DNA from: Blattabacterium cuenoti
GTDB lineage: Bacteria > Bacteroidota > Bacteroidia > Flavobacteriales > Blattabacteriaceae
Reading direction: 5' to 3'
Assembly: GCF_014252355.1 (NCBI RefSeq)
Contig: NZ_CP059217.1
Location: forward strand, 62,001 to 126,000
Length of the DNA stretch: 64,000 nt
Position 1 is the first letter of the stretch. Each line of letters begins with the position of its first letter. Shown here in pieces: positions 30,863 through 39,634 of this stretch. The notes below the pieces were generated by a model. The model saw only the letters and a program-made list of their open reading frames with translations. It had not been told where the DNA came from and ran no database searches. Both the position numbers and the translations under genes were made by a program.

Positions 30863-30988
30863 TTACTTATTACTTCTATCTTTTGTATAAATTTTTGGAA
30901 AGTATTTATTAATCTCCATAATAAATACAGCTAAAGTATCAGCATTTACTTTTTTTTTTTCAAAAAACATTTTTTCGTTAATTTTCAT
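30863..30988 (-). CDS. Unidentified 41-residue ORF
   Basis: Short frame on the minus strand from ATG at 30986-30988 to TAA at 30863-30865. It reads MKINEKMFFEKKK, then VNADTLAVFIMEINKYFPKIY and a charged tail. The frame stays open upstream for ten more codons before a stop. It contains an A11 run (30950-30960 on the plus strand, as T), which keeps the frame as it stands. The composition of the second half looks protein-like. It may be a small protein or the 3' remnant of a longer decayed gene. I do not recognise it. Confidence 0.35.
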   Translation of the reverse strand: MKINEKMFFEKKKVNADTLAVFIMEINKYFPKIYTKDRSNK

Positions 30989-31607
30989 ATGTAAAAATTT
31001 ATTAAAGCAGTTTTTTTTTCATCAAATATATAATTATTATTATTTAATTTAGAATACTAAAAAATACCAAAAATCGTATTTATCATCAAATTCATCAACA
31101 ATATATACTACTATTTATTCAATAATGACATATTCCATTCAAATATCACTAATACAACATACACACACATGTTACTCCATATTCAATATTCATCATCAAA
31201 TACTATATAGATAAATGATTTTTTTGTGTTTTCATCAAATCATAAAGTAAATCATCAATTTTTTTATTTTTTATGGAAATAAAAAAAAACGGATTATGTA
31301 TTAAATAATTACATTAATTCTTTTTGTTAAGACAAAAAAACGTTGGTTCACATCCATAAATTAATGCATAAAATTATTTTAATATAAGTATATAAAAAAA
31401 CTAACCAAAATTTTAATTGAATACAACAAATTTTATCATTATGTATAATAATTAATTTTATTACATTATGTATTTGTAAATACACAAAATTATTTTTATA
31501 TAAATCTTATAACCCTATACCCTATAATTGTAGGACAATTTTATAAAAAATTGGTATATTTAGAACATAAAATTTTGTTATTTGATATATATAATGATTG
31601 ATTAAAC
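30989..31607. other. Long non-coding tract before the HU gene, strongly G-depleted
   Basis: About 620 bases without a credible gene, by far the longest gap here. Bases 31081-31200 contain 27 C but only 2 G on the plus strand. TCATCAAAT occurs at 31019, 31083, 31193 and 31232, with a close variant at 31252. Also present are a hairpin TTTTTGT-TAAG-ACAAAAA at 31321-31338, an inverted repeat TGTATTTGTAAATACA at 31469-31484 and a tandem CCCTATA pair at 31513-31526. The last parts may belong to the HU promoter. I see no tRNA or recognisable RNA in it. Confidence 0.7.
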
Positions 31608-31916
31608 ATGACAAAAGCAGATATAATAACAGAAATCATATCAGAAACTGGATCTGAGAGAATTGACACAAAAAATATTATAGAAATATTTATGAAAAAA
31701 ATTAAACAAAGTCTGACCTCAGGAGAAAATGTATATCTCAGAGGATTTGGTTCATTTATTATTAAATATAGAGCAAAAAAACTTGGTCGTCATATTTCAA
31801 AAGATGAATCTATTGTAATTCCTGCGCATAATATTCCAGCATTTAAACCATCAAAATCTTTTATTGAACTCGTAAAAGAAAAAGTTCCTATAAAAACTTT
31901 AGGATTAAAAAAATAG
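31608..31916 (+). CDS. HU/IHF family DNA-binding protein
   Basis: Nucleoid-associated dimeric DNA-bending protein, 102 residues. It has the family helical N-terminus (MTKADIITEIISETG), the central GENVYLRGFGSFIIKYRA and the beta-arm segment with PAHNIPAFKPSKSFIELV. The Arg-rich arm normally reading KRAARxGRNP is replaced by AKKLGRHISKDESIV. This form, ending in a short lysine tail, is widespread in Bacteroidota. It sits 17 bases upstream of a tiny basic ORF and then rng. Confidence 0.92.
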   Translation: MTKADIITEIISETGSERIDTKNIIEIFMKKIKQSLTSGENVYLRGFGSFIIKYRAKKLGRHISKDESIVIPAHNIPAFKPSKSFIELVKEKVPIKTLGLKK

Positions 31917-31933
31917 ATAAATTACTATATAAT

Positions 31934-32026
31934 ATGCCAAACGGAAAAAAAAGAAAAAGAAAAAAAATCGCTACTCATAAAAGAAAAAAAAGAAACAGAA
32001 AAAATAGGCATAAAAAGAAAAAATAA
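31934..32026 (+). CDS. 30-residue highly basic protein, probable small ribosomal protein (bS22/mS38-like)
   Basis: Starts at ATG 31934, ends at TAA 32024-32026. It reads MPNGKKRKRKKIATHKRKK followed by RNRKNRHKKKK: 20 of 30 residues are Lys or Arg. The pattern of a basic segment, a central THKRKKR and RKNRHKKK resembles the AURKAIP1/COX24 (mS38; mycobacterial bS22) type of small ribosomal proteins. I recall near-identical short ORFs between the HU and rng genes in other Bacteroidota, but could not check this. The sense of the frame is supported by conserved-looking N-terminal PNGKK and by good spacing to both neighbours. Confidence 0.75.
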   Translation: MPNGKKRKRKKIATHKRKKRNRKNRHKKKK

Positions 32027-32077
32027 CAATAAAAATTAATTTTATTGATTGATGATTTCTTTTCTTTTTTTTTGTAT

Positions 32078-33685
32078 ATGATAAAAAAGTTAGTTATCCA
32101 TGCAGATGAACAAAACGTAAAAATAGCATTTTTAGAAAATGATAATTTATTAGAAATTCATATAGAAAATTTGAAAAAAGAATTTTCTGTTGGAGATATA
32201 TATTTAGGTATAGTTAAAAAAATATCTTATGGATTGAATGCAGCCATTATTGATATTGGATATTCAAAAGGAGCATTTTTACATTATAAAGATATATTAT
32301 TTCAATCTAACATTATTCTTAAAAAAAAGACACAATTAATAGAATCTTTTCATAATTATTTATTGTGTCATCACACTATAGAAGAAGAAGAAGAAGAAGA
32401 AGAAGAAGAAGAAGAAGAAGAAAAAAAAAAAAATTTTTATTCTATAGAAAATATATTACAACTTGGACAAAAAATTTTAGTACAAATTTCAAAAGAAGCG
32501 ATTTCTAATAAAGGTCCTAAATTAACTACCAAAATTTCTATTCCAGGAAAAAATTTAATTTTAATTCCTTTTTCTGAAAAAATTTATGTTTCACATCAAA
32601 TAAATAATTATAAAGAAAAAATTCGATTGATTTCTATTATTCAAAAACTTAAGCCAAAGAATTATGGAATTATTATTCGTACGGCATCCTATGCTATCAA
32701 ACATGATATTTTAAAAAGAGAATTATTCTTTTTAATAAGTAAATGGAAATCAATTTTAAATCAATTAATTAAATGTACATTACCAAATAAAGTATTTAGT
32801 GAATGTAGTAAAACTTATAGTTTATTAAGAGATATTTTAGATAAAAATTTCAAATATATTTATTGCAATAATTATTTTTTATGCCAAGAAATAAATTCAT
32901 ACTTATCATGGATACTACCAAAAGATAAGATCTTTATTAAATATTATGAAGGAAAATTGCCAATATTTAAAAAATATGGAATCACAAAAAAAATGCAAAA
33001 TTATCTAGGAAAACATGTTCCATTAAAAAATGGAGCTTACTTAGTTATTGAACATACTGAAGCATTACATGTAATAGATGTGAATAGTGGAATGATTAAT
33101 CATATACAAGATAATTTTCTAGAAGAATCAGACAGAATTGAAAATATAATTTTAAAAGTTAACCTTTCAGCAGCCACAGAAATTGCTAGACAACTTAGAT
33201 TAAGAGATATGGGTGGTATTATTATTGTAGATTTTATAGATATGTCAGATCCTTTTTTAAAACAAATACTTTATCATCATTTACAACAAGAAATGAAAAA
33301 TGATAAAGCAAAACATAAGATTTTACCACCAAATGAATTTGGAATAGTGCAATTCACTCGTCATAGAGTAAAACCTGAGTTCAAATATATAACAAACAAA
33401 AATACTATAACAGAATTAGAATATTCTCCTATGTTTTATATAAATCATATAGAATTTATTATAGAAACTATGATAAATAAAAAACGTAATAATAGAATAG
33501 AATTACATATACATCCTTTTGTAGCTGCTTATCTTAAAAAAGGATTTCCTTCTATTCAACAAAAATGGTTTTTTAAATATAAAAAATGGATTAAAATCAT
33601 TTCTAATATAATGTTTAAATATACAGAATATCAAATTTTTGATCAAAAACATAAAATTATTTTATCTTCTTTTAAAAGAAATTAA
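32078..33685 (+). CDS. rng: Ribonuclease G/E family endoribonuclease
   Basis: RNA processing and decay enzyme, 535 residues from ATG 32078; an in-frame TTG at 32045 would add 11 residues not matching the family. The S1-like domain has VGDIYLGIVKKISYGLNAA and IDIGYSKGAFLHY. The catalytic DNase I-like domain shows VIDVNSG and DMGGIIIVDFIDM with both metal-binding aspartates. The Zn-link cysteines of RNase E are not seen. Between S1 strands lies a run of 14 glutamates encoded by a perfect GAA repeat. Downstream of the HU gene and the small basic gene, likely one transcript. Confidence 0.93.
   Translation: MIKKLVIHADEQNVKIAFLENDNLLEIHIENLKKEFSVGDIYLGIVKKISYGLNAAIIDIGYSKGAFLHYKDILFQSNIILKKKTQLIESFHNYLLCHHTIEEEEEEEEEEEEEEKKKNFYSIENILQLGQKILVQISKEAISNKGPKLTTKISIPGKNLILIPFSEKIYVSHQINNYKEKIRLISIIQKLKPKNYGIIIRTASYAIKHDILKRELFFLISKWKSILNQLIKCTLPNKVFSECSKTYSLLRDILDKNFKYIYCNNYFLCQEINSYLSWILPKDKIFIKYYEGKLPIFKKYGITKKMQNYLGKHVPLKNGAYLVIEHTEALHVIDVNSGMINHIQDNFLEESDRIENIILKVNLSAATEIARQLRLRDMGGIIIVDFIDMSDPFLKQILYHHLQQEMKNDKAKHKILPPNEFGIVQFTRHRVKPEFKYITNKNTITELEYSPMFYINHIEFIIETMINKKRNNRIELHIHPFVAAYLKKGFPSIQQKWFFKYKKWIKIISNIMFKYTEYQIFDQKHKIILSSFKRN
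32381..32422 (+). repeat. Trinucleotide microsatellite (GAA)14 inside rng
   Basis: Fourteen perfect GAA units encode Glu14 and are followed at once by an A-rich stretch coding Lys3. It sits in the loop of the S1 region, which is variable in length in the family, so copy-number change should be tolerated in frame. Confidence 0.95.
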
Positions 33686-33725
33686 TTAATTTCATTATTA
33701 TACCGTAAACGTAAATCAGTGATCA

Positions 33726-33812
33726 GTGGGCGTGGTGGAATTGGTATACACGTCAGACTTAGGATCTGATGCTAATTATAATAGCATAAGGGTTCGAATC
33801 CCTTCGCCCGCA
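33726..33812 (+). tRNA. tRNA-Leu (anticodon UAG)
   Basis: Acceptor stem GTGGGCG/CGCCCGC (one G-U pair), discriminator A. The anticodon stem TCAGA/TCTGA encloses loop CTTAGGA, giving anticodon TAG. A long variable arm (GCTAATTATAATAGC) and T-arm GGGTTCGAATCCC are seen. 87 bases, CCA not encoded. It reads CUN leucine codons. Confidence 0.95.
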
Positions 33813-33840
33813 CAATAAAAAAAAATATAATATAAAATCT

Positions 33841-35085
33841 TTAAAGAATATTTCTTTTTTTATATCCTACATAAATTTGTCTTGGTCTAACTAATGGTTC
33901 TTGATTTAATCTCATTTCTTTCCAATGAGCTATCCATCCAGGTAATCTACCTAAAGCAAACATAACAGTAAACATATCTTTTGGGATTCCTATAGCCTGA
34001 TAAATAATACCAGAATAAAAATCTATATTGGGATATAATTTTTTTTCTATAAAATAAGAATCGTTAATCGCTACTTCTTCTAATTCTTTTGCTAATTGTA
34101 AAATAGGATTATTAAATTTTAATTTTTTCATAATATTTTCTGCTACTTGTTTAATAATTATTGCTCTTGGATCAAAATTTTTATAAATTCTATGTCCAAA
34201 TCCCATTAATCTAAATGGATCTTTTTTATTTTTTGCTTTTTCAATCCATTTTTTAATATTACCACCATTGTGTAAAATATTTTCTAACATTTCAATAACG
34301 GCTTCATTAGCTCCTCCATGTAATCTGCCCCATAAAGCACTAATTCCAGCAGCTATAGATGCATATAAACTAACATGAGCAGAACTTAATAACCGTACTG
34401 TAGTAGTAGAACAATTTTGTTCATGATCGGCATGCAAAATTAATAATTTATCTAATGCATCTACAATAATATAATTTGGTTTATCATTATTTGTAGCAAA
34501 AAACATATTTACAATATTGGAAGTATAATACAAAGTATTATCATAATTAACAGGAGATAATCCATGTTTTTTTCTATAAATTAAAGCAGCTAATATAGGA
34601 AACTTAGCTAATAAATGAATAAAAATATTATTATTATTTTCTTCTTGCATAAACTCAAGTATAGATGATAATGAAGATAATATACCCATAGGATGAGTAT
34701 TAATAGGATATTTTTCAAAAATTTGTAAAATTTTTGTATTATTATTAGAAATATTAACTTGGTTTATCATATATGAAAAATTATGCAATTGCTTCTCATT
34801 AGGTAGTTCACCATTTAACAGTAAATAACTAGTTTTTAAAAATGTACATTTTTGAATAATTTCTTCTATAGGATATCCTCTATATAATAATATTCCTTTT
34901 TCTCCATCTACAAAACTAATTGAGCTTTTAGCAATACTTGTATTTTTAAATCCTGGATCAAATGTAATATATCCAGTTTGTTCTCTTAGAGTAGAAATAT
35001 TAATAGCTTTTTCATTTAAAGATCCATAAATAACTGGAAATGTTTTTACTATTCCATTAATATTACAATTCACTATGCCACACAT
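33841..35085 (-). CDS. gltA: Citrate synthase
   Basis: Entry enzyme of the TCA cycle. 414 residues, hexameric type II length. Catalytic histidines are in RLHGGANEAVIEML and GFGHRIYKNFDPRA; the aspartate is expected in the segment around PNIDFYSG. HADHEQNCSTTTVR and GRLPGWIAHWKE are typical. The N-terminal beta domain is present (YITFDPGFKNTS). Convergent with the tRNA-Leu(UAG) gene. Together with fumC it indicates at least a partial cycle. Confidence 0.95.
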   Translation of the reverse strand: MCGIVNCNINGIVKTFPVIYGSLNEKAINISTLREQTGYITFDPGFKNTSIAKSSISFVDGEKGILLYRGYPIEEIIQKCTFLKTSYLLLNGELPNEKQLHNFSYMINQVNISNNNTKILQIFEKYPINTHPMGILSSLSSILEFMQEENNNNIFIHLLAKFPILAALIYRKKHGLSPVNYDNTLYYTSNIVNMFFATNNDKPNYIIVDALDKLLILHADHEQNCSTTTVRLLSSAHVSLYASIAAGISALWGRLHGGANEAVIEMLENILHNGGNIKKWIEKAKNKKDPFRLMGFGHRIYKNFDPRAIIIKQVAENIMKKLKFNNPILQLAKELEEVAINDSYFIEKKLYPNIDFYSGIIYQAIGIPKDMFTVMFALGRLPGWIAHWKEMRLNQEPLVRPRQIYVGYKKRNIL

Positions 35086-35116
35086 AATAATTAATTTTTA
35101 ATTGAATTAAAAATAT

Positions 35117-36073
35117 TCATAATATCATTTTTTCAAATGAAATAATTGTATTAAATCCTTTTTTATAAAAATATTTTTTCATTCCACTTCTAAAACTTAT
35201 TAAAACAAAATCACCCCCCCAAGTTCCTAAACTTTTTACTAATCCTAAATAATCTGGAAATAATTTTTCTTTTACAGTAGGAAGGCCCAAGGTATCTGAA
35301 ATAATTTTTTCATGTTGAAATAATAATTTTTCAAATTCTTTTAATGTTTTACAAAATAATATTTTATTAGTAATAGAAGAGATCAGATCTATAATTAATT
35401 TTGAAATTGTTTTATTTTTATTAATAAATAATTTAATTCCTGCAACAGTATTTTTTTTTTTATTAAGATATAGAAAAAAAAGTTGTTTTTTAAATGATGG
35501 GTTAAATTTAATAGGCGTAATCATTGGTATATTATTATTTTGTAATTTAAATATAATAGATTCTTGATAAAAACTACACGCTATATCATATCCACTACCT
35601 ATTCCTTGAATTTTATTATGTTTTAATAAAATCAAAATATCATTTATATCAGCCCATTTTGCTATATTACTGATTAAAGTAGAACTACTACCTAATCCCC
35701 AATTTATAGGAAATTCTAATTTTGTTGTCACATAAATTGTTATAAATGATTGTTGCAAAAAATGTTTTTGTATACTTTTAAATTTTAAAATACAATTTTT
35801 TAAATTATTAGCTATTTGTCTATTATTATTATCATAAAAAATATCCATTTTAGGAATGCTAAAAATGCCTTTAAACCAATATTTATTATTATTAGTAATA
35901 CTACTCCAATATAAATATGATTTTGAATGCATATTTTTTTCATAACAAACAGTTAATGATTGTCCTTGTCTTGTAGATAATGCTATACTATTAGCTCCAT
36001 ATAAAATAATATATTCTCCTGTTAATAATAATTTACCATTACTAAAAAAAGTATTATATAATGAATAATTCAT
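35117..36073 (-). CDS. GHMP kinase family protein (GYDIA type)
   Basis: 318 residues. It has the GHMP N-terminus SNGKLLLTGEYIILYGANSIAL and the ATP-binding loop INWGLGSSSTLI. The segment GSGYDIACSFYQ carries the GYDIA motif that names a Bacteroidota-specific subfamily. Its substrate is not established; related kinases act on mevalonate-type or sugar substrates. A run of seven C at 35214-35220 encodes the Gly-Gly of GTWGGDFV and is ordinary coding sequence. It lies two bases from fabD on the same strand. Confidence 0.82.
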   Translation of the reverse strand: MNYSLYNTFFSNGKLLLTGEYIILYGANSIALSTRQGQSLTVCYEKNMHSKSYLYWSSITNNNKYWFKGIFSIPKMDIFYDNNNRQIANNLKNCILKFKSIQKHFLQQSFITIYVTTKLEFPINWGLGSSSTLISNIAKWADINDILILLKHNKIQGIGSGYDIACSFYQESIIFKLQNNNIPMITPIKFNPSFKKQLFFLYLNKKKNTVAGIKLFINKNKTISKLIIDLISSITNKILFCKTLKEFEKLLFQHEKIISDTLGLPTVKEKLFPDYLGLVKSLGTWGGDFVLISFRSGMKKYFYKKGFNTIISFEKMIL

Positions 36074-36074
36074 A

Positions 36075-36935
36075 TTAAATAAAATTTAAAATTTTTTTTA
36101 ATAATCCTTGTAAAATACTTTTTGGTCCAATATCAACAAAATTAACAGCTCCATCATTAATCATATTATTCACTGATTGTTTCCATTTTACTGGAGATGT
36201 TAATTGTTCAATCAAATTTTTTTTAATGTCTAAAGATTGTCTCACTGGACTAGCATTAGTATTTTGATAAATTGGACATCTTGAATACTTAAAATTAATT
36301 TTATTTATAACATTTTTTAATTTATTTTTACCATGCTCCATGATAGGAGAATGAAATGCTCCATGTATAGGCAGAGTTAATATTTTACTACCTTTAAATT
36401 GTTTTATAATATTACTTACTCTCATAAGTGCACTTATTTCTCCAGAAATAACTATTTGTTCAGGACTATTATAATTAGATGGAACAACAATTCCTGGATC
36501 ATTTTTACAAATTGTTTCTACAATGCTATCTTGTAATCCAAAAATTGCTAACATACCTCCATTATAAGAATCACAAATATCTTGCATTATAGATCCTCTT
36601 TTATTCACTAATATTAATCCATCTTCAAAAGATAATACATTAATAGCGGTTAATGCAGAAATCTCTCCTAATGAATGTCCAGCTACCATATCAGGATCAA
36701 AATTTTTTAAAATTTTTGATTTTATTACTGAATACATAAAAATAGCTAACTGGGTATATTTAGTATTATTCATAATTTGTTTTGATCCTTCTAACATCAT
36801 TTTAGTCATATTAAATCCTAAAATATCATCAGCATATTTAAATAATTTTTTTGCAATATTTGAATTTATATAAATATCTTTTCCCATTCCAATAAATTGA
36901 GATCCTTGACCAGGAAATATATATGCTTTCATCAA
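36075..36935 (-). CDS. fabD: Malonyl-CoA:ACP transacylase
   Basis: Loads malonate onto acyl carrier protein for fatty-acid synthesis. 286 residues. It has the N-terminal FPGQGSQFIGMGKDI, the nucleophile serine in GHSLGEISAL and the catalytic histidine in HGAFHSPIMEHGK. The C-terminus keeps VNFVDIGPKSILQGLLKK. Start at 36935 is divergent from tatD, 39 bases from that gene's start. With accB/accC and plsC it shows that membrane lipid synthesis is retained. Confidence 0.95.
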   Translation of the reverse strand: MMKAYIFPGQGSQFIGMGKDIYINSNIAKKLFKYADDILGFNMTKMMLEGSKQIMNNTKYTQLAIFMYSVIKSKILKNFDPDMVAGHSLGEISALTAINVLSFEDGLILVNKRGSIMQDICDSYNGGMLAIFGLQDSIVETICKNDPGIVVPSNYNSPEQIVISGEISALMRVSNIIKQFKGSKILTLPIHGAFHSPIMEHGKNKLKNVINKINFKYSRCPIYQNTNASPVRQSLDIKKNLIEQLTSPVKWKQSVNNMINDGAVNFVDIGPKSILQGLLKKILNFI

Positions 36936-36974
36936 AAAAAAATTTTTAATTTAAGTAAAATTAATAATGATTAT

Positions 36975-37745
36975 ATGATAAATATTACAGATACTCATGC
37001 TCATTTATATATGAAAGAATTTGATAAAGATAGAGAATTAGTTATAAAAAGAGCTATTTATAATGGAATAAAAAGATTTTTCATTCCATCTACAGAATTA
37101 TTAGATATTCCAACAATATTAGAATTAAAAAAAAATTATACTAATATTTGTTTTCCTATGATAGGATTACATCCAAATAAAGTTAATTTAAATTATAAAA
37201 TAGAATTACAAAAAATTAAAAAATATTTAGAACTATATTCATTCATTTCTATTGGAGAAATAGGAATCGATTTATATTATAATAATAAGTTAATATCCGA
37301 ACAAATCCAAGCGTTTAAAATTCAAATTGAATTAGCAAAAAATTATAAATTACCTATTATCATTCATTGCAGAAACGCTTTTGATATAATTTTAAATATT
37401 ATAAAAACATATTATCCTATCAAAGGAATTTTTCATTGTTTTTGCGGAACATTAAAACAAGCAACACAAATTACAGATCTTGGAATAAAATTAGGAATTG
37501 GTGGAATGATTACATTTAAAAATAATCATATGATATCTTTTTTAAATAAAATCAGTTTAAAAAATATTGTATTGGAAACAGATTGTCCATATTTAGCTCC
37601 TACTCCTTTTAGAGGCACAAGAAATGAACCAACTTATTTAATAAAAATTTTACAAGAATTATCTAAAATTTATTCTATATCAGAAATAAAAATATCAAAT
37701 ATTATTAATTTAAATATAGATAATATATTCTCAAATATTTTATAA
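36975..37745 (+). CDS. tatD: TatD family metal-dependent hydrolase
   Basis: Two-metal TIM-barrel DNase/hydrolase, 256 residues from ATG 36975; extending upstream would overlap fabD and add sequence unlike the family. Metal ligands are in TDTHAHLY, IGEIGIDLYY, IIHCRNAFD, IFHCFCGT and ETDCPYLAPTPFRG. All are intact, so it should be active. Cellular role in this family (DNA repair, 3' processing or quality control) is not settled. It converges on fumC. Confidence 0.92.
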   Translation: MINITDTHAHLYMKEFDKDRELVIKRAIYNGIKRFFIPSTELLDIPTILELKKNYTNICFPMIGLHPNKVNLNYKIELQKIKKYLELYSFISIGEIGIDLYYNNKLISEQIQAFKIQIELAKNYKLPIIIHCRNAFDIILNIIKTYYPIKGIFHCFCGTLKQATQITDLGIKLGIGGMITFKNNHMISFLNKISLKNIVLETDCPYLAPTPFRGTRNEPTYLIKILQELSKIYSISEIKISNIINLNIDNIFSNIL

Positions 37746-37755
37746 ACAAGGTTAG

Positions 37756-39141
37756 CTATACCATTTTATCAGGTTGAACGAAGTTATCAAATTCTTCACT
37801 TGTAAGATATCCTAATTTAATTGATTCTTCTTTTAATGTTGTATTATTCTTATAAGCATTATGTACAATTTGTGCAGATTTTTCGTATCCAATATGAGGA
37901 TTTAATGCAGTAATTAACATTAATGATCTTTCTAAATTTTCTTTAATTTTAATAAAATTAGGATAAATACCTTTTATACATAAATTAGAAAATGAAATAC
38001 ATGCATCTGATAAAAGATTTGCAGATTGTAAAAAATTATAAGCCATTAAAGGTTTATATACATTTAATTCATAATTTCCAGAAGCCCCAGCTATAGAAAT
38101 TACAAAATCATTACCAATAATTTGAGTACAGACCATTAATAACGATTCACATTGCGTAGGATTTATTTTTCCAGGCATAATAGAAGACCCAGGTTCATTT
38201 TCAGGTAAACATAATTCTCCTATTCCAGCACGTGGTCCAGAAGATAAACATCTAATATCATTAGATATTTTTATTAATGAAATAGCTATTTGTTTCAATG
38301 CAGCATGAGATTCAACTATTGCATCATGAGATGCAATAGCTTCATATTTGTTATTTGCTACTACAAATGGATATCCAGTATATTGTTTTATATATTCAAC
38401 AGACATATGATCAAAATTTTTTGGAGCATTAAGTCCCGTTCCAACTGCAGTTCCACCAATGGCTAATTCTGATAAATGAGATAAAGTATTTTTAAGAGAT
38501 ATTAATCCATGATGTAATTGAGAAACATACCCAGAAAATTCTTGACCTAAAGTTATAGGAATCGCATCCATTAAATGTGTTCTACCTATTTTGATAATAT
38601 TAAAAAATTTTTTTTCTTTCTTTTTTAATTCATTTATTAATTGTTGAATGGCAGGTATAGTTCGAGTGACTAATATCTTATATGATGCAATGTGCATTGC
38701 TGTAGAATAAGTATCATTAGATGATTGAGACATATTTACATCATCATTTGGATGTATAAAAGATTTTTCTTCTCCTAATTTTTTTCCAATTAATACCTGA
38801 GATCTATTAGAAATAACTTCATTAACATTCATATTAGAATGTGTTCCAGACCCAGTTTGCCAAATAACTAAAGGAAATTGATCATCTAATTGTCCTTCCA
38901 AAATTTCATCACAAACAATAGAAATTAATTTTCTTTTTTTATCTGATAGCAATCCACATTTATAATTAACATATGCTGACGCTTTTTTTAAAATAGCAAA
39001 TGCATAAATAATTTCGATTGGCATAGATTTAGGAGGCCCTATTTTAAAATTATTTTTAGATCTCTCAGTTTGTGCTCCCCAATATTTATCTGATGGAACT
39101 TTAACTGATCCTAAAGAGTCTTTTTCTATTCTAAAAATCAT
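37756..39141 (-). CDS. fumC: Fumarate hydratase class II
   Basis: Interconverts fumarate and malate, 461 residues, iron-independent type. Active-site regions are [16 protein letters not shown], the histidine of [11 protein letters not shown] and the flexible loop [15 protein letters not shown]. No truncation. Fumarate is relevant also to the class 1A dihydroorotate dehydrogenase encoded at 56134-57096, which would use it as electron acceptor. Confidence 0.96.
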   Translation of the reverse strand: MIFRIEKDSLGSVKVPSDKYWGAQTERSKNNFKIGPPKSMPIEIIYAFAILKKASAYVNYKCGLLSDKKRKLISIVCDEILEGQLDDQFPLVIWQTGSGTHSNMNVNEVISNRSQVLIGKKLGEEKSFIHPNDDVNMSQSSNDTYSTAMHIASYKILVTRTIPAIQQLINELKKKEKKFFNIIKIGRTHLMDAIPITLGQEFSGYVSQLHHGLISLKNTLSHLSELAIGGTAVGTGLNAPKNFDHMSVEYIKQYTGYPFVVANNKYEAIASHDAIVESHAALKQIAISLIKISNDIRCLSSGPRAGIGELCLPENEPGSSIMPGKINPTQCESLLMVCTQIIGNDFVISIAGASGNYELNVYKPLMAYNFLQSANLLSDACISFSNLCIKGIYPNFIKIKENLERSLMLITALNPHIGYEKSAQIVHNAYKNNTTLKEESIKLGYLTSEEFDNFVQPDKMV

Positions 39142-39219
39142 TTTATTTGAATTAATTTATTAAATTAATTAATTAAAATTAAAAATTTTTAATAATAAAA
39201 AGAAATATTTGATAATTAT

Positions 39220-39348
39220 ATGATGAAATTTATTGGATTTTTATTATTTATTATTATTCTATTATCTGGTTTTTGGTGTATATTATTTTTATCATTTTTT
39301 ATTGTATTTTGGATATTTATTAAATTTTTTATTTATGATAAAAAATAA
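39220..39348 (+). CDS. Putative 42-residue hydrophobic peptide overlapping the septum-initiator gene
   Basis: ATG ATG at 39220-39225, stop TAA at 39346-39348, overlapping the next gene's start by 14 bases. It is almost entirely hydrophobic (IGFLLFIIIILLSGFW and SFFIVFWIFIKFF) with a short charged end YDKK, so it would be a one- or two-helix membrane peptide. The overlap arrangement suggests translational coupling. It may be the remnant of a small membrane-protein gene such as the DUF4834 type, or chance in T-rich DNA. I cannot assign it. Confidence 0.4.
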   Translation: MMKFIGFLLFIIILLSGFWCILFLSFFIVFWIFIKFFIYDKK

Positions 39349-39634
39349 TAAAATCTTTAAAATATTAAAGAATAAATATTTATGGAGTAGTTTACTATTC
39401 ATAATATGGATGTTATTTTTTGATACAAATTCATTAATATTACATTGGAAATTTAATAAATATAAACATCAATTAATTATTGATAGAAATTATTTAAAAA
39501 GAAAAATTATTATAGAAGGAAATTATTTAAAACAATTAACGACCAATCAAAAATTTTTAGAAAAATTTGCAAGAGAAAAATTTTTTATGAAAAAAGATGA
39601 TGAAGATTTATTTCTGTTAAAGAAAATAAATTAA
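39335..39634 (+). CDS. Septum formation initiator family protein (FtsB/DivIC-like)
   Basis: 99 residues from ATG 39335. One membrane helix ([20 protein letters not shown], about residues 15-34) is followed by a coiled-coil stretch ([20 protein letters not shown]) and the family ending [24 protein letters not shown]. That ending, with REKF/YxM and a DE pair, is the best marker. It should act in divisome assembly with FtsL/FtsQ. Its 3' end overlaps convergent mnmG by four bases. Confidence 0.85.
   Translation: MIKNNKIFKILKNKYLWSSLLFIIWMLFFDTNSLILHWKFNKYKHQLIIDRNYLKRKIIIEGNYLKQLTTNQKFLEKFAREKFFMKKDDEDLFLLKKIN

Noticed and set aside
31019-31260. TCATCAAAT repeats considered as a CRISPR array or iteron origin
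   Set aside because: Units are only nine bases, irregularly spaced, with no conserved spacer length, no palindrome and no cas or rep gene; the same word also occurs in atpH coding sequence near 12065.
35212-35222. C7 run in the GHMP kinase gene as a frameshift site
   Set aside because: The frame is intact across it and it encodes the ordinary Gly-Gly of a conserved segment.
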